Shown: positions 54,201-60,903 of the stretch, piece after piece
How the letters are laid out: every line of letters begins with the position of its first letter
Numbering within the stretch: the stretch's first letter is position 1
Origin: an uncultured Lachnospiraceae bacterium
GTDB taxonomy: Bacteria; Bacillota; Clostridia; Lachnospirales; Lachnospiraceae
NCBI GenBank assembly: GCA_910586355.1
Contig: CAJUHJ010000001.1
Location: forward strand, 62,001 to 126,000
Direction of reading: 5' to 3'
DNA length: 64,000 bases
Position numbers and translations under genes: made by a program
The notes under the pieces: generated by a model
What the model was told of the DNA's origin: nothing
The model's input: only the letters and a program-made list of their open reading frames with translations
Database searches by the model: none

Positions 54201-57200
54201 ACAGCGGCGGCAAATACTGCTTATCGTTTTGTAGGATGGTATTCTGGGGATTCAGAGACAGCAGTATCCACAAATACTTCCTATACATTTGAGGCGACAG
54301 AAGACATTACCTTGACAGCAAGATTTGAAAAGAAAAAGTTTGCAGTTACAGTAACAGCAAATCCGCCGGCAGGCGGAACAGTAAGCGGCGGCAGTCAAGA
54401 GGCGGAATATGGTACACAAGTTACCGTTACAGCGACTCCGAATGAAAGTTATGAATTCCTTGGCTGGTATGTTGGAGACACTTTAAAATCGTCAAACGCA
54501 TCGTACACATTTACCGTAACAGAAGCATTGGCATTAACGGCAAAATTTGAATATTCGGTGCCTCCAATAGAAACGGTAGCGGTAACTGTTCATGCAGAAA
54601 CAGGTGGTACAGTCAGTGGTGGTAAATCGGATGCAGAGGTTGGGAGCGATATCACCGTTACAGCAACGCCTAATCCAGGTTATGAGTTTTCCGGCTGGTA
54701 TCAGGGTGAAACAAAAGTATCAGATCAGGCTTCCTATACATTTGAAGTGGCAGAAGCGGTTACATTAACAGCTAAGTTTTCTGTTAGGAATGTGAATGTT
54801 GTGACAGAAGGGCTTGTAGGGTATTGGACATTTGAAGGAGACTCCGAAACAGACCGTTTGGCAAGTAAAGCATCTGTTGCAAATGTGAATGCGGCAAAAA
54901 CGGGAGAGGGCGTCACTCTGCCAAATAGCGGAGGTATTTCAGGCGGGGCTGTTTCGTTCGCAGGCAATAATACTTCATGGCTGACATTAAACTTAACCGG
55001 AGCAAATAAAGGGCTTACGCCAAGTACAAATGCGTTTACGATTGGCGCATGGATCAAATATGGCGCAATGGAGATAGACAGTCAGAATGCGATAAGCGTT
55101 TTTCATCAGGATGGAACGGATACGGGACGGGCAATTCTTACAATTGGAAAGAATGGCCAAAATGGTATGCGGTACGGCACCTATCTGGCAGCGAGCAATC
55201 AGTTCAGCACAGAAAATATAGTGGCGGAAGAGTGGCATCATGTTGTAATTGCTGTGGACGCTCCCGGAACTGGCAGAAAAGCAAAGATTTATGTGAATGG
55301 TAAATTGACAAATGAAGCAGATTCTACACTTGCAGCAAATTTGGTAAACGGAAGCGGCAATATCCGCGTCGGAGCACATAGACAAAATACTTCAAGTCAG
55401 GCAGTAAACGGCATTGTAGATGAGATTCGCTATTATGACAGGGCGATTAGTGCAGAAGAAGTCAAAACAATCTATGATGTATATGGAGATACGGTAGAAG
55501 CGGAAAATTTGAAGCAGGAATTGCTTGCTATGCTTGAGGCTGCAAAGGAGATGACCGGTGGATCTGAGGAGGCGACAGAAGCGCTCAATGCAATTATTAC
55601 AGAGATAGAAACATGGCTGGAGAATAATCCTTCGGCGAATTCAGAAGCGCTTGAACAAAAAGCGGCAGAACTTCAGGCAGCTATTGATGCGTATGAAGCA
55701 GGCACGCCCGTTGTGGTTGCAGTCGATACGACAGATGAGTTAAGAGAAATTCCATCCGCTATGTTTGGAATCAACCACCGTTATCACAATTACGGATATG
55801 GAAGCTGGGATAATGAGAACGATAAAATCTTTGATGATTTCAATCGTCTTGCAAAAGAGGCAAGTTTTGGGTCTGTGCGTTATCCGGGAGGAACCGTTTC
55901 CAATCTCTTTACCTGGAAAGACTCCATAGGACCGAAAGATGAGAGGACGACGATTATTGCCGGCAACAATTTTTATTCAGGTGCAGGGGAAACTCCGGTA
56001 GATCCGGCATTTGGTGTAGATGAAGCAATGAAATGGATTTATGACGATTTGAAATCAGAGGCAATTTTTGTTTATGGTTTTGGACGCGGCAACCCACAGG
56101 ATGCGGCAGATTTGGTAGAATACTTAAACGCGCCGAATGATGGCAGCAATCCAAACGGCGGGGTAGACTGGGCGGCTGTACGTGCGGAAAACGGACATGA
56201 AGAGCCATATGGTGTGATTCGATTTGAGCTTGGCAATGAATTCAGCGATACAGGGCAAAATTACTGGATGTCAGGACTGAGCGAACATAACAAAGGAGTG
56301 GTAGACCTTTATATAGAAGGCGACCGGATGACAATCTCAGGACAGCAAAGTTATTACCAGTTAAACAATAAGGTTGCCAAAAAAGGAGACTGGAGAGATG
56401 CTGCTTCTAAGAGTGATGGCAAGCCGAATGAAGAACGTTATGTATATTATCTTCCGGTTGTAGAGAATACGGCAACAGTATTTGTAGCAGGGACAGAATG
56501 GGAGATTGTAGATACTTTTTCGGGCCAGGGGAAGCGAAATGTATGTACCTTTGATTATGAAACTGGAAAAATAACATTTGGCGACGGCACAAACGGCAAT
56601 ATTCCAAGCGCTGGCGCACAAATTACCTGTAATTATAAAACAGATCAGTCTGGTTTTGTAGATTATTATGATGCTATGAAATCAGTTGCAGATGAAATTG
56701 GTACAGATATTGAGATTTATTCCGGTATATTTGACGGACGCCAAAATGATTTTATTGATAAAATGCATCAAAAAGGATATGACAATAAGTACGACGGCGT
56801 TATTATCCATCCTTACAGCAGCGGTGTTTCCAGTTATGAAGATTCTTTAGCGAGAGCCAAGGGATTTTCCAATAATATTGCGACTTATAAAAATAAGATG
56901 CACACTGTTACTGGTGACGACAGAAAAAAGGTAGCGGTTTCTGAATTTGGTATTTTAAGCGTTACTCCTGCCAGCAATTATCAGACTTCGATAGGCCATG
57001 CGATTTATATTGCAAATCATATGATTGACTGCGTGAATTCCGGTGCGGCTTATCAGAATAAGCACTGCCTGGTGGATACGACCGGCGCTAGTGATAATCT
57101 GGGAGCATGGCAGCAGTGTGTGATTCAGTCTCACCAGACAGACAATGGATATCAATATGTATCGACGCCTTCCGCACGATTATTCTCTATATTTAATAAT

Positions 57201-59564
57201 ATGACCGGAAGTACAGAAGTTAATCAGACGATTACGGGAAATAAAGCGTTTACCGGAAGCGGTAATAATACTGTAATGAGTCTCAATGTATATTCGACGA
57301 AAGATGAGTATGGAAATACTTATGTTATGGCAGTAAATAATAAAGAAACCAGCGTATTAGCAGTAGATATTTCCGTAGATGAGCTGGATTTGACAGGCAA
57401 AGAAATTGATGTTTGGTATTTGACGTCAGAAAATGTTACTGATATGAATACACTGGCAGAGCCAGACAAAATTACGGTACAGAAAACTACCGTAAACGGC
57501 AGCGGCACAAGCATAAATTATGTACTTCAGCCGCATTCCGTATACAGCTTTAAAATTCCGGCAGAGAAAACGACTGTTACAGTAACAGCAGGAGAAAATG
57601 GAGCGGCAAGCGGCGGTAAAGAAAATGCAGCGCCGGGAGAGGAAATAACAGTGACAGCTACGCCGGATGACGGATACGATTTTGTCGGCTGGTTTGCGGA
57701 TGATGAACTGGTATCATCAGAGAGAGAATATACGTTTTGTGTGCCAAAAGAAGGAATTACGCTTGAGGCAAGATTCAGCCGTCCGGTAGAAATTACGATA
57801 GAAACAGAGACGGGCGGAACGGCAAGCGACAGCCTGACAGCGGCAGTGGGCAGGGAAATTACTGTAACTGCACATCCGGACACGGGCTATGAGTTTGACG
57901 GCTGGTATCAGGGAACAGAGAAAGTATGCGAGACGGTTTCGTATACATTTGTAATATCAGAAGCAGTTACGTTGACGGCGAAATTTGTTAAAAAGAAGTT
58001 TGCAGTAACTGTAACTGCCCAAACGGGCGGAACGGTAAGCGGCGGCAGTCAGGAGGCAGAATATGGTACAGAAGTAACAGTTAGTGCGACAGCAAATGAA
58101 GGTTATGAATTTATTGGCTGGTATCAGGGAACAGAGAAGGTGAGCGACAGTGCGTCTTATACGTTTACTGTGGAATCAGCAGTTTCATTAATGGCAAAAT
58201 TTAAGAAAAAACAGGAACCGGTGGAAACAGTAGCAATTAACGTGGAGGCTGAAGAAGGCGGAACGGTAAGCGGCGGCAAGACAGATGCAGAAGTAGGAAG
58301 CAGAATAACTGTCAAAGCGAGGCCGGATGCAGGCTATGAATTTGACGGCTGGTATCAGGGGACAGAGAAGGTAAGCGAGAACGCGTCTTATACGTTCACC
58401 GTAGAATCGGCGCTTACATTGACAGCAAAATTTAAGAAAAAACAAGAGCTGGCCGAGACGGCGGACATTAAAGTAGAATCCGAAGAAGGCGGCGCCGTAA
58501 GCGGCGGTAAAGAAGGTATTGAAATAGGGACTAACTTGACTGTTACGGCAGAACCATCCGAGGGATACGAATTTGACGGTTGGTATCTGGGTGAAGAAAA
58601 AGTGTCTGAGGAATTGTCCTATACGTTTAAGGTAGAAGAATCCATTACCTTAACAGCGAAGTTTGTGAAAAAACAAGTTTCTGTCGAAAAAGTAAAAGTA
58701 ACAGTAAAAACAACGGCAGGCGGAACGGTAAGCGGCACAACAGAAGTCGCTGTTGGAAGCAAAGTAACAGTAAAAGCAACGGCAAATGCAGGGTATAGCT
58801 TTGCAGGCTGGTACAATGGCAGCGTAAAAGTTTCCCAAAGCGCCACATATACGTTCCAGGCAAAAACAGCCATTACATTAACGGCAAAATTTACGAGGAA
58901 AATGGTTTCTATCACTGTGAAAGCAGGCGTTGGAGGAAAAGCAAGCGGACCGAAAACAGCAGCTGTAGGAAGCAAAGCGACTGTAAAGGCGTTTCCGAAT
59001 ACGGGCTATGAGTTCGCAGGCTGGTACATTGGAAGTAAAATAGTATCGCGGACTCCTACTTATACGTTTACAGTAACTGGAGCCGTAGTACTGACCGCAT
59101 CATTCAAAAAGAAAGCTGATACGAGTGTTGAGGAACAGGAATATAGAGTAGGCAAGTTTTATTATCAAATTATAGATGAAGCAAAGAAAACAGTTAAGAT
59201 TATAAAAGGTACAAATAATAAAGCGAAAAAACTTGTCATACCTGCGACTGTTAAAATTAATAAAGTGACATATAAGGTTGTACAGATTTCAGAATCCGCT
59301 TTTTTGAATTACACAAAACTTACAGATGTTACAATTGGTAAAAATATTACTACGATTCAAAAAGACGCTTTCAAGGGTTGTAAAAAGTTAAAGAAAGTTA
59401 TATTGAAAGGGACAAAATTAAAAACAATTCAGAAGGGCGCATTTGCGAAAACGTCTTCTAAGATGTCTGTAAAAGTTCCGAAGAGCCTGAAAGGAAAGAA
59501 GGGAGGAAAATTACTGAATAAATTAAAAAAAGCCGGCATGAATAAAAAAACAAAAATAAAATAA
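51258..59564 (+). CDS. Giant secreted multidomain protein: three LamG, glycosidase-like domain, InlB-type repeats, BspA LRR
   Basis: The 2768-residue protein starts at an ATG preceded by AAAGGAG. Order of parts: signal peptide (about 1-31); LamG/concanavalin-like domains at about 45-275 and 355-580, each followed by a short helical FIVAR-like segment; seven InlB/Flg_new-type repeats (655-1175, pattern GGTxSGG...VTATP..GYEFxGWY...YTF...LTAKF); third LamG domain (1180-1408) and helical segment; glycosidase-like domain (about 1485-2100) with Glu1661 (FELGNE) and Glu1896 (VSEFG), candidate acid/base and nucleophile of a clan-A barrel; seven more repeats (2102-2618); two or three BspA-type leucine-rich repeats (ESAFLNYTKLTDVTIG, KDAFKGCKKLKKVIL) and a very basic end. 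It probably binds and cuts complex glycans outside the cell. Exact GH family is not assigned. No LPXTG or SLH motif is visible. Confidence 0.85.
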   Translation: MGIRRILRKTMSSILALSMIVGSAPVGVYAEQSKESRESSVDLTEGLVGYWTFDGGTENDEWLKSSVTDGLVATKTENGVSLSETGGIVGGGVDFAGVRDTYLTLKLKDANVPITSAVNDTGFAIGAWVNYRTITYDGAANVPTSVFHLDGDSAGQPILSIGSLSNGDVYNTNLGGVLKFSTQTIETQKWHHVMAVYQSGRIYFYINGELKGNEQLAGAITYGDGNRAGDIRVGYHRANDSAAVDGVMDEIRYYNKAVSAEVVQAIYNEQALRLDIESLKEELRVLLARAQNLSGGTEDSEVALSSAKTAAENLVNGELQLTEAVKMDLIQKKEALKSAINQYHTEENASIPIRDGLVGYWTFEGDSEAGSLASKAFVQNVTAAKTGTGVTLSDTGGISGKAVSFTGDNTSWLTLNLNDANKGLMPSTNAFTLGAWIKYEQMDTSSAISVFHQDGTSTGRAILTISNHDSGAGMRYGTYLKGGNNYSAKKIMAGEWHHVVIAVDAAGSDRKAKIYVNGTLTNETDAAISNLVDGSGNIRVGAHRQNSDSPAIKGVMDEICYYDRTLSAEEIASVYSAYGMQYVETAAIRAELQELITEARALTGGTQAAETALNNVIEEITTLLEDSSTNVAAFTEKKTALENAITAYEESIQIEVTATAEQGNGTVTGTGNYRLNDNVTITATPNEGYRFIGWYKGEETDAVSTETSYTFQATENVALTAKFEKLKFDVTVDAGAGGTASGGDTQIEYNEEITVTASPAEGYEFTGWYKDGEPDTAVSTDASYTFHVTENVTLTAKFEKQKFDVTVDAGAGGTASGGGTQIEYGSETTVTATPNEGYSFLGWYIGETVKSADAEYTFIVTETVTLTAKFRDATIPAEKVDITVQAETGGTANPATQNVEVGSNATVTATPDTGYEFLGWYRGTEQISTSNPYIFIVEEGLDLTAKFEKKQIAVTVTANPSEGGTVSGADPNVEYGTSITVTAAANTAYRFVGWYSGDSETAVSTNTSYTFEATEDITLTARFEKKKFAVTVTANPPAGGTVSGGSQEAEYGTQVTVTATPNESYEFLGWYVGDTLKSSNASYTFTVTEALALTAKFEYSVPPIETVAVTVHAETGGTVSGGKSDAEVGSDITVTATPNPGYEFSGWYQGETKVSDQASYTFEVAEAVTLTAKFSVRNVNVVTEGLVGYWTFEGDSETDRLASKASVANVNAAKTGEGVTLPNSGGISGGAVSFAGNNTSWLTLNLTGANKGLTPSTNAFTIGAWIKYGAMEIDSQNAISVFHQDGTDTGRAILTIGKNGQNGMRYGTYLAASNQFSTENIVAEEWHHVVIAVDAPGTGRKAKIYVNGKLTNEADSTLAANLVNGSGNIRVGAHRQNTSSQAVNGIVDEIRYYDRAISAEEVKTIYDVYGDTVEAENLKQELLAMLEAAKEMTGGSEEATEALNAIITEIETWLENNPSANSEALEQKAAELQAAIDAYEAGTPVVVAVDTTDELREIPSAMFGINHRYHNYGYGSWDNENDKIFDDFNRLAKEASFGSVRYPGGTVSNLFTWKDSIGPKDERTTIIAGNNFYSGAGETPVDPAFGVDEAMKWIYDDLKSEAIFVYGFGRGNPQDAADLVEYLNAPNDGSNPNGGVDWAAVRAENGHEEPYGVIRFELGNEFSDTGQNYWMSGLSEHNKGVVDLYIEGDRMTISGQQSYYQLNNKVAKKGDWRDAASKSDGKPNEERYVYYLPVVENTATVFVAGTEWEIVDTFSGQGKRNVCTFDYETGKITFGDGTNGNIPSAGAQITCNYKTDQSGFVDYYDAMKSVADEIGTDIEIYSGIFDGRQNDFIDKMHQKGYDNKYDGVIIHPYSSGVSSYEDSLARAKGFSNNIATYKNKMHTVTGDDRKKVAVSEFGILSVTPASNYQTSIGHAIYIANHMIDCVNSGAAYQNKHCLVDTTGASDNLGAWQQCVIQSHQTDNGYQYVSTPSARLFSIFNNMTGSTEVNQTITGNKAFTGSGNNTVMSLNVYSTKDEYGNTYVMAVNNKETSVLAVDISVDELDLTGKEIDVWYLTSENVTDMNTLAEPDKITVQKTTVNGSGTSINYVLQPHSVYSFKIPAEKTTVTVTAGENGAASGGKENAAPGEEITVTATPDDGYDFVGWFADDELVSSEREYTFCVPKEGITLEARFSRPVEITIETETGGTASDSLTAAVGREITVTAHPDTGYEFDGWYQGTEKVCETVSYTFVISEAVTLTAKFVKKKFAVTVTAQTGGTVSGGSQEAEYGTEVTVSATANEGYEFIGWYQGTEKVSDSASYTFTVESAVSLMAKFKKKQEPVETVAINVEAEEGGTVSGGKTDAEVGSRITVKARPDAGYEFDGWYQGTEKVSENASYTFTVESALTLTAKFKKKQELAETADIKVESEEGGAVSGGKEGIEIGTNLTVTAEPSEGYEFDGWYLGEEKVSEELSYTFKVEESITLTAKFVKKQVSVEKVKVTVKTTAGGTVSGTTEVAVGSKVTVKATANAGYSFAGWYNGSVKVSQSATYTFQAKTAITLTAKFTRKMVSITVKAGVGGKASGPKTAAVGSKATVKAFPNTGYEFAGWYIGSKIVSRTPTYTFTVTGAVVLTASFKKKADTSVEEQEYRVGKFYYQIIDEAKKTVKIIKGTNNKAKKLVIPATVKINKVTYKVVQISESAFLNYTKLTDVTIGKNITTIQKDAFKGCKKLKKVILKGTKLKTIQKGAFAKTSSKMSVKVPKSLKGKKGGKLLNKLKKAGMNKKTKIK
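53220..54785 (+). repeat. First block of seven InlB/Flg_new-type repeats
   Basis: Seven protein repeats of about 70-76 residues each contain a Gly-Gly-Thr turn, VTVTATP, GY-F-GWY, SYTF and LTAKF. Separators are short Lys-rich or Pro/Glu-rich links. They are likely beta-rich stalk modules between the second and third LamG domains. Confidence 0.85.
53397..53504 (+). repeat. Near-identical direct repeat, copy 1 (copy 2 at 53622-53729)
   Basis: About 108 bases recur exactly 225 bases downstream with three base differences (for example GATACACAG versus GGTACACAG near the end). 225 is 75 codons, one protein repeat, so this is a recent in-frame duplication. Confidence 0.85.
57574..59112 (+). repeat. 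Second block of seven InlB/Flg_new-type repeats
   Basis: Seven further repeats follow the glycosidase-like domain. Repeats 2-5 share a GYEF-GWYQGTEKVS core (GWYLGEEKVS in the fifth), and the block becomes increasingly Lys-rich toward the end, leading into the basic C-terminus. Confidence 0.85.
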
Positions 59565-59573
59565 ATATTATGC

Positions 59574-59603
59574 TTGACTTTTATTGGTAAATGTGTGTAT
59601 AAT
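59574..59603 (+). promoter_or_regulatory. tRNA operon promoter
   Basis: TTGACT (59574-59579) and TATAAT (59598-59603) are separated by 18 bases, ending 33 bases before the mature 5' end of tRNA-Val. Confidence 0.75.
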
Positions 59604-59606
59604 AAT

Positions 59607-59632
59607 GGAGCAGGTCAGGAATGGCTTGCTCC
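59607..59632 (+). other. Leader hairpin upstream of tRNA-Val
   Basis: GGAGCAGGTCA (59607-59617) can pair with TGGCTTGCTCC (59622-59632), 11 bp with two G-U pairs, closing a GGAA tetraloop. It sits between promoter and tRNA, 4 bases before the mature end, so is in the 5' leader removed by RNase P. Confidence 0.6.
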
Positions 59633-59636
59633 ATAT

Positions 59637-59709
59637 GGGATCTTAGCTCAGCTGGGAGAGCATCTGCCTTACAAGCAGAGGGTCACAGGTTCGAGCCCTG
59701 TAGGTCCCA
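59637..59709 (+). tRNA. tRNA-Val (anticodon TAC)
   Basis: The acceptor stem GGGATCT pairs with AGGTCCC (59702-59708), with discriminator A at 59709. The anticodon stem TCTGC/GCAGA encloses CTTACAA with TAC at 59670-59672, and a GGTTCGAGCCC T-arm is present. CCA is not encoded. Confidence 0.96.
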
Positions 59710-59718
59710 TATATTCAT

Positions 59719-59792
59719 GGCGGAATAGCTCAGTTGGCTAGAGCACACGGTTCATACCCGTGGTGTCGAGAGTTCAAATCTCCCTTCCGCTA
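59719..59792 (+). tRNA. tRNA-Met (anticodon CAT)
   Basis: The acceptor GGCGGAA pairs with TTCCGCT with the G1-U72 pair common in elongator tRNA-Met. The anticodon stem CACGG-type region encloses TTCATAC with CAT at 59753-59755. CCA is not encoded. It follows tRNA-Val by nine bases in the same transcript. Elongator is favoured over initiator because the acceptor and D-arm resemble elongator genes; tRNA-Ile2 cannot be excluded without modification-determinant analysis. Confidence 0.93.
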
Positions 59793-59800
59793 CTTTATTA

Positions 59801-59833
59801 AAAGCTCCGAAGCTATACTTCGGAGCTTTTTGT
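59801..59833 (+). terminator. Terminator after the tRNA genes
   Basis: AAAGCTCCGAAG (59801-59812) pairs perfectly with CTTCGGAGCTTT (59818-59829), 12 bp with a 5-base loop, followed by TTTT-rich sequence. Confidence 0.9.
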
Positions 59834-59856
59834 GATTTAAAGAAAGGAAAAGAGAT

Positions 59857-60903
59857 ATGCAGGAAGATAGATTTTTAGAAGTGTTAAAAGAACATACGCT
59901 GCGTTATCCGCAAATGAGTCCGCAGGATTATGGGAAACTCATTTATCAAAGTGAATTTGGAGCAAAGCATATGTTGGGAGAGCGAAAGTTTGTGTTATCC
60001 CAGATAAAAGAAGAATTTGATACATTGCCCAAAAAATCTATGCCGGAGGGAATTGAACGGATTGGAACAGAAATTTGCCGTTATCCGTTGTCTGCACTTA
60101 CGACAGAAGGGGCGATTGAACTTTGTACAGATTTGTTTTTTCTGGCTGCGAATACATGTCATGGATCAAGGGAGAGTTTACTTAAAAAAATCTCATATAC
60201 ACAGCAGCTTCAAAGAATGGGTATGAGAGAGTGGATGTCAAATTGGGTACGGGGCGGCTGCCCTTCAATACGCCATAGCAAGACCTTCCGTGAAACGTAT
60301 CATCCGCATTACCGGCTGCTTCGGACAGAATATGCAGTTTATTTTCCGGCGCTGCTTGAAATCACAAGGCTTATAAAAGGGGATAAACCAGTTTTAATAG
60401 GGATTGACGGAAGATGCGGAAGCGGTAAATCGGAGTTTGCCAAATTGATTGAAAAGTTGTTTTCCTGCAATGTTGTGCATATGGATGATTTTTATCTGCC
60501 GTCAGAAAAGAGAAGGGCAGATTGGTTTGAAATTTCTGGAGGAAATATTGATTTTGAGCGTTTTCGTAAAGAAGTGCTTCTTCCAGTACAGGCGGGTGAT
60601 ATGATATATTACCGTCCGTATGACTGCAAGAAAGGTTTGGCCGAAAAAGAACTGCCGCTGCCACCGCGTCGTTTAACCGTGGTGGAGGGCAGTTATTCAC
60701 ATCATCCCGATTTAAGGGCAGAGTATGATTTTAAAATTTTTCTGCATTGTATGAAACAAACGCAGAACAGCCGTCTTTTGAAACGGGAAGGAGACGATTA
60801 CCCAGTATTTTTGGAACGCTGGATTCCGATGGAAGAACGTTATTTTGCCCAATACCTTATTGCAGAAAACAGTGATTTGATAGTGGAAACCGATTTGATT
60901 TAA
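59857..60903 (+). CDS. Two-domain uridine-kinase-like P-loop protein
   Basis: The 348-residue protein has an N-terminal helical domain of about 165 residues (FLEVLKEHTLRYPQMSPQDYGKLIYQSEFGAKHML...) and a C-terminal P-loop kinase domain: IGIDGRCGSGKSEFAK (Walker A, about 184-199), VVHMDDFYLPSEKR with the base/Walker B region, and VVEGSYSHHPDL. The second domain is the uridine kinase/phosphoribulokinase fold; the substrate is uncertain because the first domain is not found in canonical Udk. I do not recognise that domain by name. AAAGGAAAAG precedes the ATG. Its stop codon shares TTAA with that of the convergent PBP gene, with no terminator between. Confidence 0.75.
   Translation: MQEDRFLEVLKEHTLRYPQMSPQDYGKLIYQSEFGAKHMLGERKFVLSQIKEEFDTLPKKSMPEGIERIGTEICRYPLSALTTEGAIELCTDLFFLAANTCHGSRESLLKKISYTQQLQRMGMREWMSNWVRGGCPSIRHSKTFRETYHPHYRLLRTEYAVYFPALLEITRLIKGDKPVLIGIDGRCGSGKSEFAKLIEKLFSCNVVHMDDFYLPSEKRRADWFEISGGNIDFERFRKEVLLPVQAGDMIYYRPYDCKKGLAEKELPLPPRRLTVVEGSYSHHPDLRAEYDFKIFLHCMKQTQNSRLLKREGDDYPVFLERWIPMEERYFAQYLIAENSDLIVETDLI

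Noticed and set aside
51258..59564. Sortase (LPXTG) or S-layer anchoring of the giant protein
   Set aside because: The C-terminus ends in LRR and a Lys-rich tail; no LPXTG-like motif with hydrophobic segment or SLH domain is visible.
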